From: Oscillospiraceae bacterium
GTDB taxonomy: Bacteria; Bacillota; Clostridia; Oscillospirales; Acutalibacteraceae
Assembly (NCBI GenBank): GCA_031256825.1
Contig: JAIRPV010000021.1
Location: 1-64,000, forward strand
Length of the DNA stretch: 64,000 nt
Reading direction: 5' to 3'
The notes beneath the pieces are model-generated. The model saw only the letters and a list, made by a program, of their open reading frames with translations. It had not been told where the DNA came from and ran no database searches. Below are positions 32,451 to 41,770 of the stretch, piece after piece (within the stretch, counting starts at the first letter, position 1; every line of letters begins with the position of its first letter). The position numbers and the translations under genes are program-made.

Positions 32451-33401
32451 ATGCAACACATTGCGGACGCGCTGGGCGAAAAAATAATGGCGCTGAAGGC
32501 CCCTGTTGTCGTAGGGCTTGACCCGGCGCTGGAAAGCATGCCGGAAGCGTATTTTGCCGGCCTGCCGGACACCCTGGAGGGCGCGGCGGCGGCCATTTAT
32601 GACTTCAATCAAGACGTCATAGACGCGGTCGCGGGCATTGCCCCGGCGGTCAAGCCACAGATGGCTTTTTATGAGATGCTCGGCCACGCCGGTGTGCGCT
32701 GCTTTGAAGAAACAACAGCCTACGCCAAACGGCGGGGGCTGTTTGTTATCGAAGACAGCAAACGCAACGACATTGGCAACACCGCCAAAGCTTACGCCGC
32801 CGGGCACCTGGGGCAAGTCAAACTGCGGGGCGCGAGCGCGGCCAGCCCCTATGGCGCAGACTTTTTGACGGTATCCCCTTTTTTGGGCGACGACAGCCTG
32901 GAGCCGTTCATTCGCACGGCAATTGCGGAAAACAAGGGGATTTTTGTGCTGGTGCGCACGTCGAACAAAGGCGGCGGCATGGTGCAGTACGCCAAGCAGG
33001 AAGACGGGCACAATGTCAGCGAGAGCCTGGCCGTTTATCTCAAGGAACAGGCGCAAACCAGCGTTGGCACGGGGGGATATTCTGCGATCGGGGCCGTGGT
33101 TGGGGCAACCTTCCCAAAAGAAGCCAAGACGCTGCGCGCGCTGATGCCGCAAAGCCTGCTGCTTGTGCCGGGTTACGGCGCGCAGGGCGGTGGCGCCGCA
33201 GATGTTGCGCCCTGCTTTTGCCCGGATGGCTTGGGCGCGATTGTGAATTCCTCCCGGGGGATTTTGTACGCCTACCAAAAAACCTGCGGCGAAAACTGCA
33301 CAAAAGAGCAATACCGCAAGAGCGTTGCCGCCGCCGCGCGCGAAATGCAGCAGGAGATTTATGGGGCGCTCAAGGCGGCTTATCCCGATATGAAATACTG
33401 A
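32451..33401 (+). CDS. pyrF: orotidine-5'-phosphate decarboxylase, long type
   Basis: A 316-residue PyrF of the longer class (type 2) that makes UMP from OMP in pyrimidine synthesis. The catalytic segment EDSKRNDIGNTA supplies the Lys-Asp array; the phosphate-binding segments include LLVPGYGAQGG and VNSSRGI. AAGGAG favours the ATG at 32451 over a GTG six bases earlier. No other pyr gene is adjacent, so it is an isolated pyrimidine gene here. Confidence 0.96.
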   Translation: MQHIADALGEKIMALKAPVVVGLDPALESMPEAYFAGLPDTLEGAAAAIYDFNQDVIDAVAGIAPAVKPQMAFYEMLGHAGVRCFEETTAYAKRRGLFVIEDSKRNDIGNTAKAYAAGHLGQVKLRGASAASPYGADFLTVSPFLGDDSLEPFIRTAIAENKGIFVLVRTSNKGGGMVQYAKQEDGHNVSESLAVYLKEQAQTSVGTGGYSAIGAVVGATFPKEAKTLRALMPQSLLLVPGYGAQGGGAADVAPCFCPDGLGAIVNSSRGILYAYQKTCGENCTKEQYRKSVAAAAREMQQEIYGALKAAYPDMKY

Positions 33402-33473
33402 TCGCAGGGACTTTTGGCCTGCAACGCTTTCTTCTGCAAAAAGTTGAACGTTCAGCGCGGGCCGCTGGCTCCG

Positions 33474-33508
33474 AAAAAAGAAAGCAGCGCAGCTCGCGAA
33501 CGAGCCGC
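33474..33508 (-). terminator. tRNA-Arg terminator
   Basis: On the minus strand GCGGCTCG and CGAGCTGC close a TTCG tetraloop, followed by a pyrimidine run with six T. It lies just downstream of the tRNA. Confidence 0.75.
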
Positions 33509-33519
33509 ACCGCAGGTGC

Positions 33520-33596
<77 letters not shown>

Positions 33597-33637
33597 AACA
33601 CTGGCGATTGCTTTGCAAGATAACAGATTAGATATTT

Positions 33638-33666
33638 ATTATAACATAAACCATCAAAGAAATCAA
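33638..33666 (-). promoter_or_regulatory. tRNA-Arg promoter
   Basis: On the minus strand TTGATT (33666-33661), 17-base spacer, TATAAT (33643-33638), about 40 bases before the tRNA 5' end. Confidence 0.75.
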
Positions 33667-33697
33667 GCACTTTGTTTGAACGGCGGAAAGGCGGCAT

Positions 33698-34993
33698 ATG
33701 CAGGACATCAAAGACGAAACCCCCGCGCGGGCGGCGCTGGCAGCTGTGGACACGGGAGCATACGACGCGGAGGAATCCCTGGCGGAGCTGGCGGAACTGG
33801 CCCGCACCACCGGGGCAGAGGTTGTTTTCACCATGGTGCAAAACCGGGGCGCGCCCGACAACGCAAGCTATTTTGGACAGGGCAAGCTGGAAGAGCTGAA
33901 AGAAGCCTGCGAAGCACAGGAAATTGATCTGCTGCTTTGCGACGACGAGCTTTCGCCCGCGCAGCTGCGCAACATAGAACAGTTCCTGAACCCGGATGAG
34001 CGGGAGGCAAAGCTGAAGATCCGGGTGGCCGACCGGACGATGCTGATCCTAGACATCTTCGCTATGCGCGCAAAAAGCCGCGAAGGCAAATTACAGGTTG
34101 ATCTGGCGCAGCTGAAGTATTCGCTGCCGCGGCTGCAAGGGCAATGGTACGGGCTTTCGCGCCAGGGCGGGGGGATCGGCACGCGCGGGCGCGGCGAAAC
34201 CAAATTTGAGACCGACCGGCGGCACGTTAAAACGCGTATCCGCAAGCTGGAGGCGCAGCTGCGCGAACTGGAGCAGCAGCGGGGCCTGCTGCGGGAGCGG
34301 CGGCGCAAGAACCGCGCGGAAACCGTGGCCATCGTTGGTTACACAAACGTGGGGAAATCCACGCTGATGAACGCCCTGACGGGAGCGGGCGTTCTGGCGG
34401 AAGACAAGCTGTTCGCAACGCTTGACCCAACGGCGCGGCGGCTGACGCTGCCCGACGGGCGCAATATTATGCTCATCGACACGGTGGGGTTGCTGCGCCG
34501 GCTGCCGCACTCCCTTGTGGAAGCGTTTCATTCCACGCTGGAAGAAGCGCGCGCGGCGGATTTGATTTTGAATTTGTGCGACGCGGCAAGCCCCGACTGC
34601 CAGGAACAGCTTTCTGTTACAGCCGACTTGCTGCGCGAACTGGGCTGCGACGAAGCGGGGATCCCGGTGCTGCGGGTGCTCAACAAATGCGACTTGGCCC
34701 CGCCGGATATTCTGGCCCTGCCTGTTGCGGGCTGCGTCCGCATTTCCGCGCTGACCGGCGAAGGGCTGCAAGGCTTGCTCCTGGCGATCGCAAACGCGCT
34801 CCCCAACGACAGAACGGCGGTGCGCCTGCTGCTGCCCTACGAGCTTTCCGCCTGGAGCGCGCGGCTGCGCGCGCTGGGGCGCGTTGATACGGAGGAATAC
34901 CGCGAAAACGGAGTGTATTATGAGGCTGTGCTGCCAGCCTGGCTGCTGGAAGAATGCGCCGCGGCGGGCGGCGAGCTGCTGCCGGACAAATAA
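33698..34993 (+). CDS. hflX: GTPase HflX
   Basis: A 431-residue HflX: an N-terminal glycine-rich ribosome-binding domain with GGGIGTRGRGETKFETDRR, then a G domain with GYTNVGKST near residues 214-222, DTVGLLRRLP and NKCD. HflX splits stalled or hibernating 70S ribosomes under stress. A GGCGG-type ribosome site precedes the ATG. The sequence is complete, with a short C-terminal domain. prmA follows after 37 bases, so a translation-maintenance unit is likely. Confidence 0.97.
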   Translation: MQDIKDETPARAALAAVDTGAYDAEESLAELAELARTTGAEVVFTMVQNRGAPDNASYFGQGKLEELKEACEAQEIDLLLCDDELSPAQLRNIEQFLNPDEREAKLKIRVADRTMLILDIFAMRAKSREGKLQVDLAQLKYSLPRLQGQWYGLSRQGGGIGTRGRGETKFETDRRHVKTRIRKLEAQLRELEQQRGLLRERRRKNRAETVAIVGYTNVGKSTLMNALTGAGVLAEDKLFATLDPTARRLTLPDGRNIMLIDTVGLLRRLPHSLVEAFHSTLEEARAADLILNLCDAASPDCQEQLSVTADLLRELGCDEAGIPVLRVLNKCDLAPPDILALPVAGCVRISALTGEGLQGLLLAIANALPNDRTAVRLLLPYELSAWSARLRALGRVDTEEYRENGVYYEAVLPAWLLEECAAAGGELLPDK

Positions 34994-35030
34994 CGTTTCA
35001 GCGGTAAAGAAGCGAAAACAGGAGGAGCAT

Positions 35031-35969
35031 ATGCCTGACTGGACGGAATTGATCATCCGCACAGCGGCCGAAGAGGTTGACCGCGCGGGCGAGATTGCGC
35101 ATATGGTCGTGCCCTACGGCATCTATATCGAAGATTACCGGGAGCTGGAGCGCGACGCGCGGGACATCGCGCACATTGACTTAATCGACGAGGCGCTGCT
35201 GCAAAAAGACCGTTCGGTTGGGCTGGTGCACGTTTATCTGCCGCCACAGGAGCACCCGGGGGAGGCGTTGGCTTTTTTGCGGGAGCGATTTGCGGCCTGC
35301 GGGATAGCGCACGAGATCAGCTGTTCGGCCTGCCGCAGCGAAGACTGGGAGAATAACTGGAAAGCGTATTTCCATCCACTGCCGGTGGGCCGCCGGCTGC
35401 TCATTCAGCCAGTTTGGGAAGCGCCAGCGCCAGCGGATGGGCGGGCCGTGCTGCTGCTGGAACCCGGGCTTGCCTTTGGCTCGGGCAGCCACGCAACCAC
35501 ACGGCTGTGCCTGGAACTGCTGGAACGTTATATCCGGCCGGGCTGCCGCGTATTGGACATTGGCTGCGGGTCAGGGATCCTTGCCATAGCGGCCTTGCTA
35601 CTGGGCGCGGGCAACGCGCTGGGCGTGGACATCGATCCCATGGCTGTTGAAAACGCCCGGGAAAACGCCGCGCGCAACCATCTTCCCGCAGGGCGAACCA
35701 CGTTTTTGCAGGGGAATCTGGTGGATTGCGCCGAAGGCGAATATGATTTGATTTTGTCGAACATCGTTGCCGACGCGATAATCTCCCTGGCCCCGCAGTT
35801 GGGGCGCCGCCTGGCGCCCGGCGGCGTTTGGATTGGCTCGGGGATCATCGACGCGCGGGCGGAAGAGGTGGCCGCGGCTTGCGGGGCCGCCGGCTGGCAA
35901 CTGGCCGAACGCAGGGAAGAGGATGGCTGGGCGGCGTTCGCAATCAAAAAACGCCCAGCGGAAAGCTGA
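35031..35969 (+). CDS. prmA: ribosomal protein L11 methyltransferase
   Basis: A 312-residue PrmA with an N-terminal L11-binding domain and a class I SAM domain: EPGLAFGSGSHATT and VLDIGCGSGILAIAA (near residue 176), and SNIVADAI as the NPPY-like motif. It trimethylates L11 in the cytoplasm. AGGAGG precedes the ATG. In many Firmicutes prmA is followed by rsmE; here it ends at a terminator, so that neighbour is absent. Confidence 0.96.
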   Translation: MPDWTELIIRTAAEEVDRAGEIAHMVVPYGIYIEDYRELERDARDIAHIDLIDEALLQKDRSVGLVHVYLPPQEHPGEALAFLRERFAACGIAHEISCSACRSEDWENNWKAYFHPLPVGRRLLIQPVWEAPAPADGRAVLLLEPGLAFGSGSHATTRLCLELLERYIRPGCRVLDIGCGSGILAIAALLLGAGNALGVDIDPMAVENARENAARNHLPAGRTTFLQGNLVDCAEGEYDLILSNIVADAIISLAPQLGRRLAPGGVWIGSGIIDARAEEVAAACGAAGWQLAERREEDGWAAFAIKKRPAES

Positions 35970-36027
35970 ACCCTCTGCTTTTCCGGAAAGCAAGGCTGCG
36001 GGAAATCAACGAGCCGATACAAAAAAA

Positions 36028-36054
36028 CAGGGGCCGCAGCCCCTGCTTTTTATT
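36028..36054. terminator. bidirectional terminator, prmA and M23 hydrolase
   Basis: CAGGGGC and GCCCCTG close a four-base loop, with TTTTTATTT on the plus side and seven T on the minus side. It sits between convergent genes; the minus-strand stop codon lies in its T tract. Confidence 0.9.
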
Positions 36055-37513
36055 TCACCAGATATGGCGCGCCCAAATTCCCGAGATACCCGCGCGGGTT
36101 CACCGGAACGGTCGCTGTGCCGGAAGTGTATTCGTTGATCTGAAAATGCAGGTGCGGGCCGGTGCTGTTGCCGGTGGAACCCATAATCCCCAGCACTTTG
36201 CCCGCCTTAACCGGAACGTTATCAACAACGCCGCTATCGAAAGAAGCCAGATGCATGTAGGTTGTTTTGATGGTCTTGCCGGTGGGGGCATAATAGCCGT
36301 GGTAAATCATAACATAGTTGCCCATATACTTGTCCCAGCCATGGGCGGCAATGACGCCGTCGAGCGCCGCGATGATGGCGTAGGACTTGGATTTGTCGGC
36401 AATGGAAATGTCCATGCCTTTGTGGGGCGTGGTGCGGTTGCTGGTTGCGCCGAACTCGCTGGTGATATAACAGCCTTTATAGGGGAAGGGCCAGATCATC
36501 TGCCCATTGTTGGACACCTGCTGGGAAACTTCGCCGGAAGCGAACTTCGCCGCCAAAATCGCGTCCAGCTCCCGCTCAAAGGCCTCCTGCTCTTTGCGCT
36601 GCTGGGCAATGATCTGCTGGGCGTTCTTGGTTTTTCGTTTCAGCCCGTTGATGATACTTGTAATTTCTGTTTCAGCCGCGCTGATCTTTTGCTGTTCTTT
36701 GTCCAGCTCCTTTTTTTTCGCCTCCTGATCCAGCACTTTTTTCATCAGCGCGCCGCTTTGCTTTTGCAGTTCCAGCTTGCGCTCGTCGAGCTTGTCTTGC
36801 TGTTCGTTCAGTTTCCCCTGCAAAATTTTCATCTGCGCCATCTCGGCTTCCAGCCGCTTGCGCAGCAGTTCGTCGTTGGCGGCCTCCTGCTTGAGGAATT
36901 CGCTGACGGTCAGCATGCTCGAAAGATCCGGACTGGCCAGCAACAGTTGCAGGTTCGAGACGGGGCCATCCATATATTGTTTGCGCAAACGGTTTTGCAG
37001 CTGCTGCTGCATTTCTCGAATCTGCGCGTCTTTTGCTTTTGTTTGCGCTTCGATGTCTTCCATCTGGGCATCAAGGCCGGCAATGTCTTTCTCGATCCCC
37101 TTGATCTGCGTGCGCAGCTGCGCCGCCTGCGTATTCAGGCGGGCGATCTCGCCGTCGATCAGCTTTGCCTTCGCTTCCACATCGGCAATTTGCGCCTGGA
37201 GGGGCAGCAGCAGCTCTTCCTGATCGCTCTGCTCCTCGCGCAGCCGATTGATCTCTTTTTCTTGCGCGGCAATTTTCTTTTCGATTTGTGCGATTTCGGC
37301 CTTGATTTCCTGTTCGGTCTTCGCTGCGGCGGAAACGCCCGGCGCATCAACCGCTAAAGCCCCGGCCAGCAGAACCACAGACAGCAGAAAGCAAAGCCCG
37401 CGCCGCCGCAGGGGCGTAATGCGCTCCGGCGTTTGCAGGGGATCGCCCCACGGGCTGATTTTTGTTATGGCAACGGGCTTTTTTTCGCTTGCGGCTTTTC
37501 GCATTCCAACCAC
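36050..37513 (-). CDS. M23 peptidase with long coiled coil (EnvC/PcsB-like)
   Basis: A 487-residue protein with a membrane or signal segment (about 38-62), a coiled coil of about 270 residues, and a C-terminal LytM/M23 zinc peptidase domain with HKGMD and HLHF. The layout is that of EnvC-like hydrolases activated by FtsEX. It directly follows ftsX, supporting that partnership in septal wall splitting. The GTG at 37513 was used; an ATG 9 bases later is also possible, as neither has a clear ribosome site. Catalytic residues look intact, unlike degenerate EnvC proteins that only activate amidases. Confidence 0.92.
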   Translation of the reverse strand: MVGMRKAASEKKPVAITKISPWGDPLQTPERITPLRRRGLCFLLSVVLLAGALAVDAPGVSAAAKTEQEIKAEIAQIEKKIAAQEKEINRLREEQSDQEELLLPLQAQIADVEAKAKLIDGEIARLNTQAAQLRTQIKGIEKDIAGLDAQMEDIEAQTKAKDAQIREMQQQLQNRLRKQYMDGPVSNLQLLLASPDLSSMLTVSEFLKQEAANDELLRKRLEAEMAQMKILQGKLNEQQDKLDERKLELQKQSGALMKKVLDQEAKKKELDKEQQKISAAETEITSIINGLKRKTKNAQQIIAQQRKEQEAFERELDAILAAKFASGEVSQQVSNNGQMIWPFPYKGCYITSEFGATSNRTTPHKGMDISIADKSKSYAIIAALDGVIAAHGWDKYMGNYVMIYHGYYAPTGKTIKTTYMHLASFDSGVVDNVPVKAGKVLGIMGSTGNSTGPHLHFQINEYTSGTATVPVNPRGYLGNLGAPYLVK

Positions 37514-37544
37514 ACTTCTTTCGTTCCAATTTACGTCCCGAAGG

Positions 37545-38486
37545 TTACGCGTGCTCTCTGGCCAGCGCTTCTTCCAGCACCTGCTCCTTCAGATAGCGCG
37601 TGATCGACAGCATGCTGCCGCCGCCGCCTGTCAAAACGCCCAGGCCCAAAAAGCCGGGCAGCAGAACAATCAAATATTTGGTGAACGATTCCAGCTGGAA
37701 GCCGCCGCCGAGCAGATTTGAAAAAAACGGCCGCAGCACGCTCGCCAGCAAAGCATAGACCAAAAACACCACCAGCAGCGCAAACATTGCCCCGAGCACG
37801 CCCAGCACAACGCCTTCCACAAGGAAGGGCCAGCGGATAAACGCCTGCGACGCGCCCACGCTCTTCATGACATTGATTTCCTGCTGGCGCGAAAACATGG
37901 TGGCCCGCACGGTGCTGGAAATGATGAAAACCGACACCAGCATCAGGATCCCGATCACCGCCGCGCCGAAAATCATGAGCGCGCGCTCCACAGCGCTCAG
38001 TTTTTTTGCCACATCCTGGAAGCTGCGCACACTGGCGACGCCCGGATCGATGTGCTCAAGCGTTGTTACGGTGTCGCCGAATTCATCCATGCGGATGGGG
38101 CTGACTTCAAAGCCGGCGGGCAAAAAACTGGTGCCGGTTCCTTCGAGCAGCTCAAATGCGCCGTCGTTTTGCGCCTTCACGCGCTGATAGGCCTCTTCGC
38201 TGGAAATGAATACGCAATCCTTCACGTTCGGCAGGGCGCGGATGTGCTGCTCAATACCGCCAATCTGGTCGTTATCCAGGCCGGGGTTGAGGTAGACCAT
38301 AATGACGTTGCGCGAACTGAACTGCCCAAACACGGCGTTGAGGTTCACCGCAATCAGGAACACCAGCCCGATGAGCATCAAACAACTGATCAGCACCAGC
38401 ACCGACGCCGCTGACATGGTGCGGTTTGTGCGGATATTGCGCAGACCCATGCGCGTTAAAAACGTTCGGCCAGAACTGCCTTGCAT
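37545..38486 (-). CDS. ftsX: cell-division ABC permease FtsX
   Basis: A 313-residue FtsX with an N-terminal helix (about 25-50), an extracellular domain that binds wall hydrolases, and three C-terminal helices with SSTVRATMFSRQQEINVMKS just after the second helix. The start at 38486 is set by a GAGGGGGAAG site. It lies 13 bases after ftsE and 31 bases before the M23 gene, a compact ftsE-ftsX-hydrolase operon. Confidence 0.96.
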   Translation of the reverse strand: MQGSSGRTFLTRMGLRNIRTNRTMSAASVLVLISCLMLIGLVFLIAVNLNAVFGQFSSRNVIMVYLNPGLDNDQIGGIEQHIRALPNVKDCVFISSEEAYQRVKAQNDGAFELLEGTGTSFLPAGFEVSPIRMDEFGDTVTTLEHIDPGVASVRSFQDVAKKLSAVERALMIFGAAVIGILMLVSVFIISSTVRATMFSRQQEINVMKSVGASQAFIRWPFLVEGVVLGVLGAMFALLVVFLVYALLASVLRPFFSNLLGGGFQLESFTKYLIVLLPGFLGLGVLTGGGGSMLSITRYLKEQVLEEALAREHA

Positions 38487-38499
38487 GGTATCTTCCCCC

Positions 38500-39312
<813 letters not shown>

Positions 39313-39491
39313 CACTGTGCCTCCCGATCTTTTTTCCGCAGAAAAAGATCCAAAAGAACTGAACCTATTCCCATGATTCAACAAATTTTTCAATTTAATG
39401 TAAAAAAGCGCCCCTGTTTTTGCCAGCCCTGTATAAATGCCGAATGGGCGGATATCCTCCGCCCAAACACCACTGCTCACACAGCGTATTT

Positions 39492-39520
39492 ATTATACAG
39501 CATGCAACAAAGTTTGTCAA
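39492..39520 (-). promoter_or_regulatory. ftsEX promoter
   Basis: On the minus strand an exact TTGACA (39520-39515), 17-base spacer and exact TATAAT (39497-39492). It overlaps the region just after the end of the upstream glycosyltransferase gene. Confidence 0.85.
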
Positions 39521-39538
39521 GCAAAAATTCACAGGATG

Positions 39539-40483
39539 TCATATTTTTTTCTGCTGCGGCTCCAGCACCCGGCGGGCGACATAAATCGGGCGCCGCTTGC
39601 TTTCCACATATGTTTTGGCGAGATATTCGCCAACGATGCCCAGGCAGAACAGCTGGATGCCGCCCAGCAGGAGGATCAGGCCAACCAGTGTTGCGTAGCC
39701 TGGCACAGCGATATCAAACACAAGCTTTTGAACGACCACAACGATCATATAGATCAGCGCCAGCAGGGCGCTTGCAACGCCCGCGAAGGCTGCCAGCCGC
39801 AGCGGCATGGTAGTAAACGAAACAATGCCGGTCAGCGCGTACTGGAACAGCTTGAGGGTGTTCCACTTGCTTCGGCCCGCGTTGCGCTCGGCGGCCTGGT
39901 AGGGGATATAGTGCGTCTGAAACCCCACCCAGCTGAAAATGCCTTTGCTGAAGCGATTGTCCTCGCCCAGGGCAAGAACCGCTTCGATCATGGGGCGGCG
40001 CATGGTGCGGAAATCGCTCGCGCCCGGCACAAACTTGATTTCCGTCACGCGGTTGATGAGCTTATAAAACATGTTCTTTAAGAACACCGTGCCTTTTCCT
40101 TCGTGCCGGCGCTCCTGAAAGGCGGCCACGCAGTCGGTCTCCTCGTGTTCATCCAGGAAGCGGGCCATTTCCAGCGCAAGGGCGGGGGGCTGTTGCAGAT
40201 CCGCGTCGATGATGGTGACATAGTCGCCCGCAGCGTGCTGCAAGCCCGCATAGATAGCGCTTTCTTTGCCGAAGTTGCGCGAGAAGCTTACCACGCGGAT
40301 GTTCTGCGCGGAAGTTTCGTGCAAAGCCTTCAGCCGCAGGTATGTGTCGTCAACGCTGCCGTCGTCAACAAAAACAAGCTCGTAATCAAACCCACAGCCC
40401 GCAAAGGCCGCCGCAACAGCGTCGTGCATCGGCTGCACATTTTCAGACTCGTTATAGCAGGGGATAACCAGTGACAAATGCAT
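39539..40483 (-). CDS. GT2 glycosyltransferase, GtrB/DPM1-like
   Basis: A 314-residue membrane glycosyltransferase: GT2 domain with VIPCYNESENV, VFVDDGSVDDT and IDADLQQPP, then two C-terminal membrane helices (about 230-255 and 265-295). Members transfer sugar from UDP-sugar to undecaprenyl phosphate for wall or surface-polymer decoration. GGAGG precedes the ATG at 40483. It follows the RCK genes on the same strand after 74 bases; no flippase of GtrA type is adjacent. Confidence 0.92.
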   Translation of the reverse strand: MHLSLVIPCYNESENVQPMHDAVAAAFAGCGFDYELVFVDDGSVDDTYLRLKALHETSAQNIRVVSFSRNFGKESAIYAGLQHAAGDYVTIIDADLQQPPALALEMARFLDEHEETDCVAAFQERRHEGKGTVFLKNMFYKLINRVTEIKFVPGASDFRTMRRPMIEAVLALGEDNRFSKGIFSWVGFQTHYIPYQAAERNAGRSKWNTLKLFQYALTGIVSFTTMPLRLAAFAGVASALLALIYMIVVVVQKLVFDIAVPGYATLVGLILLLGGIQLFCLGIVGEYLAKTYVESKRRPIYVARRVLEPQQKKI

Positions 40484-40557
40484 GGGATACCTCCATTCCT
40501 TGCAACACCGCCGCATGTTAGATTCGTTTTTATTTGCCCGGCGGCAACACCTGCGCT

Positions 40558-41223
40558 TCAGCGCGCCGTTCCGGCAAAAAATTCCGCCGCGCGATCCGCT
40601 GCCACATCCGCGGCCATGACAATCAATTTGTCGCCCGACTGCAAAACGGTATCGCCATTGGGGATGATCAGTTCATCCCCGCGCAGCACGCAGCTGACAA
40701 TGCAATCGCGCGGCAGCGTAATATCTCGCAGTGCCTGGCCGTTGACCGCCGCATGGGGCCGAAGTTCTATATCCAGACATACCAGCCGCCCATTTTCCAG
40801 CGGCAGGTAATTGCGCACCTCGTTGAACAGCGTTTCGCTTTCGATCACCTCCGCCAGCATTTCTGTGGCGCTAATGCATTTATCCACCCCGAGCCGCACG
40901 AAGACCGTCAGGTTCTTCGGATCGTTCACAATCGCAAGCGTGCTTTGCACGTGGAATAATTTTTTTGCCAGTTCGCAGATGACGAGATTTTCCGCATCTT
41001 TGTTCGTCAGCGCCACCACGGCGTCCATGTCGGCAGCGTTGGCGTCTTCCAGAATAAACGGCTTTGTGCCATCGCCGCAAACGCAGAGCACGCTATGCGC
41101 ATTGGTAAGGAACCTGCACCAATCCAGATCTTCGTTGATGATAACCACTTCATGCTTTCGCCCCAGCAGGAGCTTGGTCAGGAAGTGCGTTTTATAGTGG
41201 CCGCCAACGAGCATAATTTTCAT
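40558..41223 (-). CDS. trkA: TrkA/KtrA-type RCK potassium channel regulator, full length
   Basis: A 221-residue RCK protein: an N-terminal Rossmann-like domain starting MKIMLVGGHYKTHFLTK, and a C-terminal TrkA_C domain (from about residue 135). These cytoplasmic rings gate TrkH/KtrB channels in response to nucleotides. The glycine motif GGHYKT deviates from the usual GxGxxG, so nucleotide preference may be altered. Its ATG overlaps the stop of a 28-codon ORF. The likely channel partner, TrkH, is 13 kb away on the other strand. Confidence 0.88.
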   Translation of the reverse strand: MKIMLVGGHYKTHFLTKLLLGRKHEVVIINEDLDWCRFLTNAHSVLCVCGDGTKPFILEDANAADMDAVVALTNKDAENLVICELAKKLFHVQSTLAIVNDPKNLTVFVRLGVDKCISATEMLAEVIESETLFNEVRNYLPLENGRLVCLDIELRPHAAVNGQALRDITLPRDCIVSCVLRGDELIIPNGDTVLQSGDKLIVMAADVAADRAAEFFAGTAR

Positions 41224-41306
41224 GGAAGCACCTTTTTCATGTCTATCTCGTAGAAGTCAATGTCGGCACCGTTGAGGTGGTTTAATTTCAACACAGATTT
41301 TTTCAT
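41220..41306 (-). CDS. 28-codon ORF between two RCK genes
   Basis: An ORF starting MKKSVLKLNHLNGADIDF and ending in VLP. GGAGAGG, inside the last codons of the upstream RCK gene, lies 6 bases before its ATG, and its TGA overlaps the ATG of the downstream RCK gene (ATGA). It is thus perfectly placed between the stop at 41310 and the start at 41223. It could be a true micropeptide or a coupling leader; it has no known homologue that I recognise. Confidence 0.55.
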   Translation of the reverse strand: MKKSVLKLNHLNGADIDFYEIDMKKVLP

Positions 41307-41309
41307 GTG

Positions 41310-41744
41310 TTACCTCTCCTTTTCTCCTAACACCCGCCGGAATTCGTTTACACAAAGCTGCGCGGGCGAAAATGTGATGATGCCTGAGCCAGCAAAAGCG
41401 GCCTCTTTGGCTGTGTCGTTGAGCCGCACAATCACCGTTTCGATATGCAATATTTCCCGGGCAATCTGCCCTACCATGATGTTCACGTCGTCATCTTCTG
41501 TTGTGGCGGCCAGCAGCGTTGCCTCGTGCGCCCCCGCCTCAACAAGGGTATCAAAGTCGCTGCCGTCGCCTTCCAGAATCAATCCCCCGTAGGAAGGCGA
41601 CAGTTTGCGAAACGCGCTTTCGTCGCGATCCATAACCGTCACATGGGCGTTCTCGTCCGAGAGCAGGTTGGCCAGCGCAGAACCCAGCCGCCCGCATCCG
41701 ATGATAATGGCACGATCTTTTTTTTCTTTGTGGAAGATTGGCAT
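41310..41744 (-). CDS. TrkA-N single-domain RCK protein
   Basis: A 144-residue protein with only the nucleotide-binding RCK domain: IIIGCGRLGSALANLLSDE (consensus GxGxxG), an acidic residue near the end of strand two (VMDRDESAF), and EGDGSDFDTL. It lacks the TrkA_C domain. AGGGGAAC precedes the ATG. With the full-length RCK gene downstream it probably forms a mixed gating ring; this is inferred from pairing of half- and full-length RCK proteins in Trk systems. Confidence 0.88.
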   Translation of the reverse strand: MPIFHKEKKDRAIIIGCGRLGSALANLLSDENAHVTVMDRDESAFRKLSPSYGGLILEGDGSDFDTLVEAGAHEATLLAATTEDDDVNIMVGQIAREILHIETVIVRLNDTAKEAAFAGSGIITFSPAQLCVNEFRRVLGEKER

Positions 41745-41770
41745 CACTTTTGTTCCCCTTTTGCTTGCGG

